Assembly: GCA_038207425.1 (NCBI GenBank)
Contig: JBBQZU010000005.1
Coordinates: 79,778-143,777, forward strand
Source of the DNA: JBBQZU01 sp038207425
Lineage (GTDB): Bacteria > Bacteroidota > Bacteroidia > Flavobacteriales_D > Cryomorphaceae
Direction of reading: 5' to 3'
DNA length: 64,000 nt
Shown piece by piece: positions 26,270 to 34,747 of this stretch. The notes under the pieces are model-generated. The model saw only the letters and a list, made by a program, of their open reading frames with translations. It did no database searches and was not told where the DNA came from. Within the stretch, counting starts at the first letter, position 1, and the number at the start of each line of letters is the position of its first letter. A program made the translations under genes and the position numbers.

Positions 26270-26920
26270 ATGATCCACGAAATAGGCCGCAACAATTCAA
26301 TATTCAATCAGTTTCTTCGTGAGATACGCGACGAGACCATTCAAAAAGACCGTGCGCGTTTCCGCCGAAACATGGAGCGCATGGGAGAGATATTTGCCTA
26401 TGAGCTAAGCAAAAATCTTGACTATAAAACGGAAGATGTAATTACTCCGCTTGGTACTGCTTCAATGCGCCTGCCGGAGAGCTATCCTGTGCTTGCTACG
26501 ATTCTTAGAGCAGGACTTCCTTTTCATCAGGGCATGCTCAACTATTTCGACCATGCTGAGAGCGCATTCGTGTCGGCTTATCGCATGCATGGCAAAAGCC
26601 ACGAAGATTTTCAGGTAAAGGTTGAGTACATGAGTTGTCCTGTGCTTACAGGCCGGCACCTGGTTATAGCCGACCCGATGCTGGCCACAGGGCAAAGTAT
26701 GGTGCTGGTATATAAAGCACTTAAGGCAAATGGTGCTCCGCTGCATATACATATTGTTACCCTCCTGGCTACTCAGGAAGGCATGGCATTTGTTCGCAAG
26801 AACCTTCCGGATAATACTACGCTTTGGGTAGGTGCAATTGACGATGAACTCACGGCGCAGGCATACATCGTGCCCGGGCTTGGCGATGCCGGAGATTTGG
26901 CCTTCGGAAAGAAACAGTAA
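26270..26920 (+). CDS. upp: Uracil phosphoribosyltransferase
   Basis: This pyrimidine salvage enzyme makes UMP from uracil and PRPP. The 216 residues contain TILRAGLPFHQGML and the PRPP-binding loop VIADPMLATGQSMVL. The usual second Gly of DPMLATGGS is Gln here. YIVPGLGDAGDLAFG closes the uracil-binding site. A 143-base gap precedes it, so it probably has its own promoter. Confidence 0.93.
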   Translation: MIHEIGRNNSIFNQFLREIRDETIQKDRARFRRNMERMGEIFAYELSKNLDYKTEDVITPLGTASMRLPESYPVLATILRAGLPFHQGMLNYFDHAESAFVSAYRMHGKSHEDFQVKVEYMSCPVLTGRHLVIADPMLATGQSMVLVYKALKANGAPLHIHIVTLLATQEGMAFVRKNLPDNTTLWVGAIDDELTAQAYIVPGLGDAGDLAFGKKQ

Positions 26921-26926
26921 TTAATA

Positions 26927-27394
26927 ATGCTCCTCACCGAAATAGCTACCGCACTTGGAATTTTTCTCCTTAGCTCTGTGAAGTTCTTATTTGCTCCAAG
27001 CGCGGCAGTTGCAGCAGGGTATAATTTTTTGGAAACTGTTTCTCTCACTACTTTCGGCGGAATGGCAGGGGTTTTGTTTTTCTATTATGCGGGAAGTTGT
27101 GTAATTGAAAAAATTGCTGCCCTGCTTCAGAAAATGGACAATAAACCCTCAGGCAAAAAAGTGTTCACCCGAAGAAACAGGATTATTGTGAATGTAAAAC
27201 TCAATTTTGGTCTTATCGGACTCGCAATTATCTCCCCTGCGCTAATCAGTATTCCCATTGGTTCGGTACTGGCGGCTAGGTTTTATCAGGGCAATCCATA
27301 CGTGATACCCATTATGTTTGTCAGCACGCTGCTCTGGTCTGTTGGCCTTACCGCTTTCAGCCTGATGGTTAAAGCAAATATCGTTGGTGTATGA
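26927..27394 (+). CDS. Small integral membrane protein of unknown function
   Basis: A 155-residue protein with about four predicted membrane helices: residues ~5-30, ~42-62, ~95-120 and ~125-150. A basic cytoplasmic loop (KKVFTRRNR) lies between helices 2 and 3. It is not assigned to a named family, though similar short proteins lie between upp and yjjG in other Bacteroidota genomes to my knowledge. It begins 6 bases after upp and its stop overlaps the yjjG start by 4 bases (ATGA). Confidence 0.7.
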   Translation: MLLTEIATALGIFLLSSVKFLFAPSAAVAAGYNFLETVSLTTFGGMAGVLFFYYAGSCVIEKIAALLQKMDNKPSGKKVFTRRNRIIVNVKLNFGLIGLAIISPALISIPIGSVLAARFYQGNPYVIPIMFVSTLLWSVGLTAFSLMVKANIVGV

Positions 27395-28080
27395 AAAGCT
27401 ACAACCATGTTTTTTTTGATTTAGACCGCACCCTGTGGGATTTTGATGCCAATTCGCGGGCTGCGCTTATCGATATCTGCTCAGTGAATGGTCTTTCAGA
27501 ACGTATTCCGGTGGAAGAATTTATAAAGGTGTACCAAAAGATCAATGAAATGCTCTGGAAGGCCTATCGGATGGGCAATGTAAATAAGAAAACACTTCGG
27601 GTGCTGCGTTTTGCGAAAGCCCTTGAACATTTCGGAATACATGATACTTTGCTGGGTGAACGGATGGGTGAAGCTTACATAGACCTCAGTCCAAAAAAAA
27701 CCACCCTACTGCCCAATACCCTAGAAACACTCGATTACCTTGCCGGTAAATATAAACTGCACATTATCACCAACGGTTTTGAAGAAGTACAGCATACCAA
27801 ATTGAACAATAGCGGCTTGTCACTCTATTTCACGGAAGTGATAACCAGCGAAAGGGCTGCCGCTAGAAAACCCAGCCCCGAAGTATTTCAACTAGCTCTG
27901 CACCTGGCTAATGCACGCAACCATGAAGCCATTATGGTGGGCGATGACCTTGAAACCGACATGGCCGGTGCGCGTGCTGTGTGGATAGACCATGTGTACT
28001 TTAATCCTGAAAAACAGCTACATAATGAGCCTGTAACCCATGAAATAAACGATCTGTGTGAGCTCAGGAACCTTTTGTAG
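27391..28080 (+). CDS. yjjG: YjjG-type HAD pyrimidine nucleotidase
   Basis: A 229-residue HAD-superfamily hydrolase. Motif I is FFDLDRTLWDFD (residues ~8-19), motif II IITNGF, motif III Lys in AAARKPSPEVF and motif IV VGDDLETDMAGA. LDRTLWDF and the TNGFEEVQHTKL segment are typical of YjjG, which dephosphorylates non-canonical pyrimidine nucleotides. The 3' end overlaps the convergent psd gene by 17 bases. Confidence 0.9.
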   Translation: MKSYNHVFFDLDRTLWDFDANSRAALIDICSVNGLSERIPVEEFIKVYQKINEMLWKAYRMGNVNKKTLRVLRFAKALEHFGIHDTLLGERMGEAYIDLSPKKTTLLPNTLETLDYLAGKYKLHIITNGFEEVQHTKLNNSGLSLYFTEVITSERAAARKPSPEVFQLALHLANARNHEAIMVGDDLETDMAGARAVWIDHVYFNPEKQLHNEPVTHEINDLCELRNLL

Positions 28081-28732
28081 GAAGCTCCGCAAGGGTAGTT
28101 ACTGAACCTTGTACCATCTGGTTCAACTGTACCTTGATCTCACTTCCTAAAGGCAGAAATACATCTACCCTCGAACCGAATTTTATAAATCCAAACTCGC
28201 GGCTCTGTGAGGCTTGATCGCCTTCTTTGGCGTAGCATACAATACGCCTCGCCACCGCTCCTGCTATTTGCCTGAAAAGCACGAATGAACCTGCGCTATT
28301 TTCAACTACCACGGTGGTGCGCTCATTCTCAGTACTTGATTTTGGATGCCATGCTACAAGGTATTTGCCGGGGTGGTATTTTGAATACTTTACCTTTCCA
28401 GAAATTGGAAACCAGTTGATATGAACATTTAGCGGCGACATAAATATGGAAACCTGTATGCGTCGGTCTTTGAAGTACTCATCTTCATTGGTTTCTTCTA
28501 TCACCACCACTTTGCCGTCTGCTGGGCAAACCACTGCGCCATCATGAATGGTGAGTATACGTGTGGGAACGCGAAAAAACTGAAGTACCAATACCAGCAT
28601 TACAAGGGCTGCCGGCGTGGTAAAGTACACAGCAACGATACCGCCTGAAAAGTACGAAACCACTACAAAAGCTGTAAGCGCTGCAATGGTGGTGAAGATG
28701 ATAATACGGCCTTCCTTATGAAACTTCATCAA
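28064..28732 (-). CDS. psd: Phosphatidylserine decarboxylase family protein
   Basis: PSD makes phosphatidylethanolamine at the inner membrane and matures by self-cleavage to a pyruvoyl enzyme. The 222-residue short form has two N-terminal membrane helices (residues ~10-50). It then has CPADGKVVVIEE, FMSPLNVHINWFPISG and the GS self-processing site in FIKFGSRVDVFLPLG. It is directly downstream of cdsA (13 bases), matching the phospholipid pathway. Confidence 0.92.
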   Translation of the reverse strand: MMKFHKEGRIIIFTTIAALTAFVVVSYFSGGIVAVYFTTPAALVMLVLVLQFFRVPTRILTIHDGAVVCPADGKVVVIEETNEDEYFKDRRIQVSIFMSPLNVHINWFPISGKVKYSKYHPGKYLVAWHPKSSTENERTTVVVENSAGSFVLFRQIAGAVARRIVCYAKEGDQASQSREFGFIKFGSRVDVFLPLGSEIKVQLNQMVQGSVTTLAELPTKGS

Positions 28733-28745
28733 TGCGGTTAATTAA

Positions 28746-29573
28746 TTATGAGGCCGAATGTACAAAAACCATCAGGTAGGTGAACACCATAGGGCTGGCC
28801 AATAGCACACCATCAAATCGGTCAAGGATGCCGCCGTGTCCCGGGAGTATATTGCTGGAGTCTTTCACCCCTGCGCTGCGTTTCAAAAGCGACTCTACCA
28901 AATCGCCTAATGTTGCTGATACCACTATGATGGTGCCCATAGCGAGCCAATGCCATATACCCATCTGGTCGGTATAATTGGTCATAATAGCTGCACCAAT
29001 CAGGGCAACGATGCCGCCGCCAATGGCGCCTTCCCAGGTTTTCTTGGGTGAGATGCGTTCCCAAAGTTTTCTTTTGCCGAAAAGGCGGCCAAAAACATAC
29101 GCACCGGTATCATTGAGCCATAGAAGTATGAAGAAACCCAGAACCACACCTGGCTGATATTCCAACACTATTTCTTCAAAAGTGAATACGTTGAGAAGGG
29201 CGAATGGAGCAATTACATAGATGATACCCACAATGGTATGGGCAATATTATTGAAAGGATCTGGCCGCTTGCGGTAGAGTTCGTATATGAAAATAGCGAC
29301 GAAGAATGGTATGCTCAGGCTTATGATGAACCCCGAAAAAACCTGTAGTTTCACCAGTTCTATGGTGAGATATAATACTGAACCGGTAATCAGTCCGAGC
29401 ATGGTTTGAGGGTGTACGCCACCAATCTTGCAAATGCTGTAATACTCCAGCATACCGAGTATGCCCACCACATAGAAGAGAGATGCCAGCGAGTAAGGGT
29501 TCCAAAGTATACAGCCCACCACGACTATAAGAAATACCAAACCGGTTGATATACGCAGTGCAAGTTCTTTCAC
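28746..29573 (-). CDS. cdsA: Phosphatidate cytidylyltransferase
   Basis: CdsA makes CDP-diacylglycerol from phosphatidate and CTP in the inner membrane. The 275-residue polytopic protein has about seven to eight helices. Its C-terminal signature is SATLGDLVESLLKRSAGVKDSSNILPGHGGILDR (with the acidic/Arg motif GDLVESLLKR and GHGGILDRFD). Its start overlaps the DUF2007 stop by 4 bases. Confidence 0.95.
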   Translation of the reverse strand: MKELALRISTGLVFLIVVVGCILWNPYSLASLFYVVGILGMLEYYSICKIGGVHPQTMLGLITGSVLYLTIELVKLQVFSGFIISLSIPFFVAIFIYELYRKRPDPFNNIAHTIVGIIYVIAPFALLNVFTFEEIVLEYQPGVVLGFFILLWLNDTGAYVFGRLFGKRKLWERISPKKTWEGAIGGGIVALIGAAIMTNYTDQMGIWHWLAMGTIIVVSATLGDLVESLLKRSAGVKDSSNILPGHGGILDRFDGVLLASPMVFTYLMVFVHSAS

Positions 29574-29776
29574 AGATGCGCGTCGGTTATGATTTTCTTT
29601 GCTGGTATTACCATATTTCGCCTTACGTACAGTTCGATCTCGCCAATAACAGGATAAAAAGAGTCTTGCCTGTTCATAACCACTGCATCAATTTCATTGT
29701 CGAGCAAAATGCTTTTAAGCAATTCTACCTTTTGCAAATTGGTTGAACTGTGCACCATTACCCAGTTATTATCCAT
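29570..29776 (-). CDS. DUF2007-type small protein (putative signal-transducing protein)
   Basis: A 68-residue protein beginning MDNNWVMVHSSTNLQKVELLKSILL. DUF2007 proteins are small alpha/beta domains resembling GlnB folds, often beside cdsA/ftsH in Bacteroidota. Function is unknown. It overlaps cdsA by 4 bases and lies 15 bases after ftsH. Confidence 0.8.
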   Translation of the reverse strand: MDNNWVMVHSSTNLQKVELLKSILLDNEIDAVVMNRQDSFYPVIGEIELYVRRNMVIPAKKIITDAHL

Positions 29777-29791
29777 TGGAGTATAGGGCGG

Positions 29792-31894
29792 TTAAACTTT
29801 CTCAGAAAGCTCTTCAGCATCGGTTTCAGCATTGGCATCTGCAATAGATTCCTCGGTACCCGAATTGGTAACTGCTGGTACCGCATTGTCAAGTTTTTTT
29901 ACATCATCCGCATCCTGTTCGGGGTGCGGTATGAGCAGTTCTTCGCTCTTGAATGGTCTTTCGCCAAATATAGTTTCAAGGTCTTCTTTGAATATTACTT
30001 CTTTCTCGAGGAGCTGCAATGCCAGCTTATCGAGCTTATCGCGGTTGTCGCTGAGTAGTTTCTTAGCGCGCTCATACTGAGCTTCGATGATCATTTTTAC
30101 TTCCGAATCGATAAGCTCTGAAGTTTTCTCGCTGTAGGGCTTGGTGAAGCTGTAATCTGATGATCCGGTAGAGTCATAATAGCTTATATTTCCAACCTTC
30201 TCATTGAGTCCGTATACGGTTACCATAGCGTAAGCCTGCTTGGTAATTTTCTCGAGATCGCTGAGCGCACCCGTTGAAATTTCATTGAACGCAACATACT
30301 CAGCAGCGCGACCTCCAAGAGCAGCACACATCTCGTCGAGAATCTGATTGCTGGTATTGAGTTGCCGCTCTTCGGGAAGGTACCAGGCTGCACCCAGTGA
30401 CTGACCACGAGGCACGATGGTAACCTTAATCAATGGTGACGCATGCTCAAGTAACCATGACACGGTAGCGTGGCCAGCTTCATGATAAGCAATTACCTTT
30501 TTCTCACGTTTTGTAATGATTTTATTTTTCTTCTCAAGGCCACCTATCACACGGTCAACAGCATCGAGAAAGTCTTCCTTGGTTACTGTTTTTTTCCTTT
30601 TGCGGGCAGCAATCAGGGCAGCTTCATTGCAAATATTGGCTATGTCGGCACCGCTGAAGCCCGGTGTTTGTTTAGCTAGGAAGCCTATGTCAACATCCGG
30701 ATCGAATTTAATCGGGCCGAGGTGTACCTTGAATATTTCCTTGCGCTCGTTGAGGTCGGGCATATCAACATAAATTTGCCTGTCGAAGCGGCCTGCGCGC
30801 ATCAATGCCCTGTCAAGGATATCGGCGCGGTTGGTGGCAGCAAGTATTATTACACCACTGTTGGTACCGAAACCATCCATTTCTGTAAGAAGCTGGTTAA
30901 GGGTATTTTCACGCTCATCGTTGGCGCCCATGCTTGCGCTTTTTCCGCGGGCGCGGCCTATGGCGTCAATTTCGTCAATAAATATAATGGCTGGTGCTTT
31001 TTCCTTGGCTTGCTTGAAGAGATCGCGCACGCGGCTCGCACCCACACCCACAAACATCTCTACAAAGTCAGAGCCTGAAAGAGAGAAGAAGGGCACCTGT
31101 GCTTCGCCTGCTACGGCTTTCGCCAAAAGGGTTTTTCCTGTACCCGGAGGGCCTACCAGTAGCGCTCCTTTTGGAATTTTTGCTCCCAGGGTGGTATATT
31201 TTTTTGGGTTTTTCAGAAAATCTACAATTTCCTGGATTTCTTCCTTAGCGCCTTCGAGTCCGGCTACATCATTGAAGGTAACATTGGTACCTTTGGTTTT
31301 GTCAAAGAGCTGAGCTTTAGATTTACCAATGTTGAATATTTGACCACCCGCTCCGGCTCCTCCGCCAATGCGGCGCATTACGAACATCCACACGGCGATC
31401 ATAATACCAATAAAAAGTACCCATGTAAAGAGTTCTTTACCCCACTCACTGCGGGTTTTATAATCGTACTCCAGGCCGTATTGCTTGTTCCATTTGTCGA
31501 GCTTTTCCTGAAAACTATCAGCAGGGCCTACATCGAACCTGTAGTGCGGACCGGTATTTTGCGCTCCGGTAAGCACTGGCGATTTAATACGCTTTTGGTG
31601 CGTTTCATTGCTCAGCGCATCCTTTTTAATGTATACTTCTGCAAGTTGCTTGTTGTATACTATCACGCGCTCCACTTCACCATTGGTAACCATTCTTTCA
31701 AATTCAGAAAGGTTTATGCTGGCCATGCTTCCATTCCAGTTGAAAAGATTGAGTGATATAAGCACTACAACTATAATTGCATAAATCCAGTAGAAGTTAA
31801 AAGGCCGCTTCGGGCCTTGTTCTCCGCCTTGATTACCTGGAGTAAGTTTCTCCTTTAGGCTTTTAAATTGCTTGTTTTCTTTGTCTTCGGCCAT
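29792..31894 (-). CDS. ftsH: ATP-dependent zinc metalloprotease FtsH
   Basis: FtsH degrades misfolded and regulatory membrane and cytoplasmic proteins. The 700 residues run from an N-terminal membrane helix (residues ~34-53) and a periplasmic domain to a second helix (~157-173). The AAA domain has Walker A GPPGTGKT at ~248-255, Walker B IIFIDEIDAIG and the SRH TNRADILDRALMRAGRFDRQ. The protease domain has HEAGH. The acidic tail (ADDVKKLDNAVPA...TDAEELSEKV) is longer than usual. rsfS is 8 bases upstream. Confidence 0.97.
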   Translation of the reverse strand: MAEDKENKQFKSLKEKLTPGNQGGEQGPKRPFNFYWIYAIIVVVLISLNLFNWNGSMASINLSEFERMVTNGEVERVIVYNKQLAEVYIKKDALSNETHQKRIKSPVLTGAQNTGPHYRFDVGPADSFQEKLDKWNKQYGLEYDYKTRSEWGKELFTWVLFIGIMIAVWMFVMRRIGGGAGAGGQIFNIGKSKAQLFDKTKGTNVTFNDVAGLEGAKEEIQEIVDFLKNPKKYTTLGAKIPKGALLVGPPGTGKTLLAKAVAGEAQVPFFSLSGSDFVEMFVGVGASRVRDLFKQAKEKAPAIIFIDEIDAIGRARGKSASMGANDERENTLNQLLTEMDGFGTNSGVIILAATNRADILDRALMRAGRFDRQIYVDMPDLNERKEIFKVHLGPIKFDPDVDIGFLAKQTPGFSGADIANICNEAALIAARKRKKTVTKEDFLDAVDRVIGGLEKKNKIITKREKKVIAYHEAGHATVSWLLEHASPLIKVTIVPRGQSLGAAWYLPEERQLNTSNQILDEMCAALGGRAAEYVAFNEISTGALSDLEKITKQAYAMVTVYGLNEKVGNISYYDSTGSSDYSFTKPYSEKTSELIDSEVKMIIEAQYERAKKLLSDNRDKLDKLALQLLEKEVIFKEDLETIFGERPFKSEELLIPHPEQDADDVKKLDNAVPAVTNSGTEESIADANAETDAEELSEKV

Positions 31895-31902
31895 TTTTCT
31901 GT

Positions 31903-32283
31903 TTAGTCCTGTAATTGAAAATCTATTTCTTTAACATCTGCGTCGGCCCATAGTTTTTCAATATTATAAAATCTTCTGGCCGGCTCTCGGAATATATGGA
32001 CTACAACGTCAAAATAGTCCATTAAAATCCATTCTGCTTTCGCAGTTCCTTCTTTATGTTTTGGATCTTCACCTGTAAGCTGATGCACCATTTTATCTAC
32101 TGATCTGGATATTGCTTCCACATGCGTATCTGAGGTGCCATGGCAGATTATGAAGAAATCGCATACTGCATTGGGTAGTTTTCTCAGGTCAATGGAGCAA
32201 ATTTCCAACCCCTTCACTTCCTGCATGCCTTTTATAACTGCTTTAGAAAGAAGTTCGGAAGTTTTTTTGGTTTTTTTTGTCAT
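31903..32283 (-). CDS. rsfS: Ribosomal silencing factor
   Basis: RsfS (Iojap/YbeB) binds protein L14 on the large subunit and blocks subunit joining when nutrients are scarce. The 126-residue protein has VCDFFIICHGTSDTHVEAISRSV, GTAKAEWILMDYFDVVVHIF and FYNIEKLWADA. It leads the operon rsfS-ftsH-DUF2007-cdsA-psd and has a consensus promoter. Confidence 0.94.
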   Translation of the reverse strand: MTKKTKKTSELLSKAVIKGMQEVKGLEICSIDLRKLPNAVCDFFIICHGTSDTHVEAISRSVDKMVHQLTGEDPKHKEGTAKAEWILMDYFDVVVHIFREPARRFYNIEKLWADADVKEIDFQLQD

Positions 32284-32305
32284 TCAATCGTATTAGTGAA
32301 TTCGG

Positions 32306-32334
32306 CAAAATTACGCATTTTCACGCTTTACAAA
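32306..32334 (-). promoter_or_regulatory. Promoter of the rsfS-ftsH-cdsA-psd operon
   Basis: On the reverse strand TTTG (32331-32334, reading CAAA on the plus strand) is followed after 17 bases by TAATTTTG (32306-32313), matching the -33/-7 consensus. The start would be near 32299, about 16 bases ahead of the rsfS ATG. It also argues that birA does not start at the GTG at 32296. Confidence 0.8.
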
Positions 32335-32355
32335 TTTTTTAAAAGAACTACCATA

Positions 32356-33093
32356 ATGGGGGATATAGGCCTTCAGATAATTTCCTTTGATCAGCTTGAC
32401 TCTACGAGCAACTATATTGCCAAAGCCATAGAAAGCAGACAATATGCGGAGGGTACTGTAATATTGGCGCATTTTCAGCATCAGGGCAGGGGGCAAAGAG
32501 GCAGCAATTGGCAGAGCAATGCCGGCGAAAACATCACTTTCTCGTTCGGTGTCAACTCAGATTTTTTAGCACTTCATACCCAATTTCTTTTGGCGAAAGC
32601 TATTTCTATTGCTATTGTTGACTTTTTGAAAAGCATCATAGGCCGCGAAGTTTATATTAAGTGGCCCAATGATATACTTGCCGGCGACGCCAAAATAGCC
32701 GGCTTGCTTATAGAAACTGTTGGCCACAATCCTAGATACAGCATTGTAGGCATAGGGTTAAATGTAAATCAGTTGCACTTTGCTGCACCTTACAAGGCTA
32801 CCAGCATACGCCAGGAGTTGGGTGCAGAGGTGAATATTCAGGTGGTGTTAAACCAGTTGTTGGGTTATATAAACCAACGGATGGATGCTTTGATCGGGGG
32901 TTTCGAATTGCTTATTGATGCGGACTATATGACTGCGCTGCACGGAAATGGGCGGTGGATTAATGTGGTAGCCGATGAAATTGAATTTGCAGCAATGATT
33001 ACCCAGGTAGACAATAGCGGCGTAATATATATGAAAAACAAGGCGGGCCGTGTACTGAGCCACCGCGCCAAAGAGATTAAAATCAGCTTTTAA
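32356..33093 (+). CDS. birA: Biotin-[acetyl-CoA-carboxylase] ligase
   Basis: BirA makes biotinyl-AMP and attaches biotin to the carboxylase carrier protein. About 245 residues from ATG 32356; a GTG at 32296 would add 20 residues that lie in the rsfS promoter. It has no N-terminal helix-turn-helix, so it is a monofunctional ligase and not a repressor. Motifs are GRGQRGSNWQS (biotinyl-AMP loop), YIKWPNDIL and KIAGLLIET...VGIGLNVN. Confidence 0.93.
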   Translation: MGDIGLQIISFDQLDSTSNYIAKAIESRQYAEGTVILAHFQHQGRGQRGSNWQSNAGENITFSFGVNSDFLALHTQFLLAKAISIAIVDFLKSIIGREVYIKWPNDILAGDAKIAGLLIETVGHNPRYSIVGIGLNVNQLHFAAPYKATSIRQELGAEVNIQVVLNQLLGYINQRMDALIGGFELLIDADYMTALHGNGRWINVVADEIEFAAMITQVDNSGVIYMKNKAGRVLSHRAKEIKISF

Positions 33094-33484
33094 CTTCGTT
33101 TACAAGCTTCTCGGCGATATAGTTAAAGAGATTAGAAAGAGGCTTTTCTACCATCATTTTAATAAATGGGTTTATGTCAGCTTCCATTATCAAACCGGCT
33201 TCGGTGCCGTCGCCATTTGCCGAAAGGCTTACGTTAAGTGTAAAAGGAAAGGGCGACCTTGAACCACTTTCGAGTAGCATACTGCCGGGACTGGTTTTTT
33301 CCTTTACGCTAAGGTCAATGGTAGCAGTGCCTTGTACCTTAAAGCTGCAGTAGTTTTCATTGCTCTCCCATTCAGAAATACGTTCGGCGGGGAGGAGCTT
33401 TACAAAATTGTTCAAGTCGGTTACGAACTGAAAAACGCTCTTAGGGGTGGCGGGCACTTGTACCTTCTTGCTTTCTATTCTCAT
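33083..33484 (-). CDS. SRPBCC family protein
   Basis: A 133-residue START/Bet v1-like (SRPBCC) domain protein. It starts RIESKKVQVPATPKSVFQFVTDLNNFVKLLP, and the start ATG at 33484 is chosen because this aligns with the fold. Such proteins bind hydrophobic ligands; the ligand is unknown. It lies 8 bases after pyrE, on the same strand, and its 3' end overlaps birA by 11 bases. Confidence 0.85.
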   Translation of the reverse strand: MRIESKKVQVPATPKSVFQFVTDLNNFVKLLPAERISEWESNENYCSFKVQGTATIDLSVKEKTSPGSMLLESGSRSPFPFTLNVSLSANGDGTEAGLIMEADINPFIKMMVEKPLSNLFNYIAEKLVNEVKS

Positions 33485-33492
33485 GCGGTTTT

Positions 33493-34131
33493 TTATCCCC
33501 AATTTGCAGGATCAACCCGCCATGCACGGAGTGATTCTTTCTCTATTTCAGTAATATAACCCGATTTTAAGGCCTGATCGACAAGTGCATTATAGTTTGT
33601 AATAGTCTCCAGATTACAATCGGCTTTTTCTAAAGCTTTGGTTGCTACTTCGAAGCCGTAGGTAAAAATTGCTACCATTCCCTTCACTTCGCAACCTGCG
33701 TCGCGCAAAGCTTTCACTGCAGCGAGGCTACTTTTGCCTGTGCTTACAAGGTCTTCAACTACTACTACTGATTGGCCTGAATCTATGCGGCCTTCAATAA
33801 GGTTTTGCATCCCATGGCCCTTGGCCTCTGACCGCACATATACAAAGGGTAACCCCAATTCCTGAGCTACAAGTGCACCAAGTGCTATGCCTCCGGTTGC
33901 CACACCTGCAATAACGTCAGGTTTTCCGAACACATCTTCTATAATACGCACAAATTCCTGACGGATATGCGTCCTTATTTTTGGGTAGGAAAGCGTGATG
34001 CGGTTATCGCAATAGATAGGAGATTTCCAACCACTGGCCCATGTAAAGGGCGATTTTGGTTGAAGTTTTACAGCTTTGATGCTTAGTAGAAATTCAGCTA
34101 CTTTTGGGGCCGAATCACTGATTGATTGCAT
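33493..34131 (-). CDS. pyrE: Orotate phosphoribosyltransferase
   Basis: PyrE makes OMP from orotate and PRPP in pyrimidine synthesis. From ATG 34131 the product is about 212 residues. Motifs are SPFTWASGWKSPIYCDNRITLSYP, GVATGGIALGALVAQ and the PRPP loop VVVVEDLVSTGKSSL. An upstream in-frame extension to 34191 lacks family similarity. The likely promoter -7 box TACATTTG (reverse strand, 34136-34143) sits 5 bases before the ATG, so the mRNA would be nearly leaderless. Confidence 0.94.
   Translation of the reverse strand: MQSISDSAPKVAEFLLSIKAVKLQPKSPFTWASGWKSPIYCDNRITLSYPKIRTHIRQEFVRIIEDVFGKPDVIAGVATGGIALGALVAQELGLPFVYVRSEAKGHGMQNLIEGRIDSGQSVVVVEDLVSTGKSSLAAVKALRDAGCEVKGMVAIFTYGFEVATKALEKADCNLETITNYNALVDQALKSGYITEIEKESLRAWRVDPANWG
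34075..34106 (+). promoter_or_regulatory. Promoter of the Nudix gene, inside the pyrE coding region
   Basis: TTTG (34075-34078), a 20-base spacer and TACTTTTG (34099-34106) match the consensus. It lies within codons ~8-19 of pyrE on the other strand and gives a leader of about 26 bases to the ATG at 34139. Confidence 0.65.
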
Positions 34132-34135
34132 GCTG

Positions 34136-34164
34136 CAAATGTATAAAGTTTTCATCAACGACAA
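34136..34164 (-). promoter_or_regulatory. Promoter of pyrE, overlapping the Nudix start codon
   Basis: On the reverse strand TTG (34162-34164), 18 bases and TACATTTG (34136-34143) match the consensus. The -7 box contains the complement of the Nudix ATG (34139-34141), so the two divergent promoters are interleaved. Confidence 0.65.
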
Positions 34165-34747
34165 GCCAGTGTTTTTAACACCGGCTTGCAATTTAGAGCT
34201 GCTTGCTAATCACATGGTTTACCTTCGGTACGATGATTTTGAAGAGCTCCATTTTCTTATTTCAATGCTCGAAGATACCGAGCTGAAGGGTGCTGTAATA
34301 TACGGTGTCGACTTTGACCTGCTTTGGGCTGATTTCAGAGCCCACTTTCGTGAAATAGAAGCTGCCGGTGGGGTAGTGCGAAACCAATTGGGAGAAATTC
34401 TCTTTATTCACCGCCTTGAAAAGTGGGATTTGCCGAAAGGCAAAATTGAACCGGGTGAAGTGCCGCTGGAAGCTGCTCTGCGCGAAGTGGAGGAAGAATG
34501 TGGTATTGTAAATCTTCAGGCAGGAAAACATATTGCCGATACATACCATACGTATAGCGTGAATGGAATTCGCTATCTGAAACGCACTTATTGGTATGAG
34601 ATGCACAGCGAACAAAAAACCTTTACCGCACAAAAAGAAGAAGGAATTACGCTGGTGAAATGGATAGGTAGCGGCGATGTAGACTGGCAGAAGATGCCAA
34701 GCTATGAAAGCATTATAGATATGCTTAACACTTCAGTACTTCACTGA
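34139..34747 (+). CDS. Nudix hydrolase
   Basis: About 202 residues from ATG 34139. The Nudix box is near residues 105-127 (GKIEPGEVPLEAALREVEEECGI, matching Gx5Ex7REUxEExGU). The N-terminal ~70 residues (YKVFINDKPVFLTP...VIYGVDFDLLWADF) are an extra domain seen in Bacteroidota Nudix proteins. Substrate is a nucleoside diphosphate linked to X; which one is unknown. It ends 7 bases inside the convergent thioredoxin-like gene. Confidence 0.9.
   Translation: MYKVFINDKPVFLTPACNLELLANHMVYLRYDDFEELHFLISMLEDTELKGAVIYGVDFDLLWADFRAHFREIEAAGGVVRNQLGEILFIHRLEKWDLPKGKIEPGEVPLEAALREVEEECGIVNLQAGKHIADTYHTYSVNGIRYLKRTYWYEMHSEQKTFTAQKEEGITLVKWIGSGDVDWQKMPSYESIIDMLNTSVLH

Noticed and set aside
32296..32355. 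GTG start of birA giving a 20-residue extension
   Set aside because: The extension lies in the divergent rsfS promoter and has no similarity to the ligase; ATG at 32356 is used.
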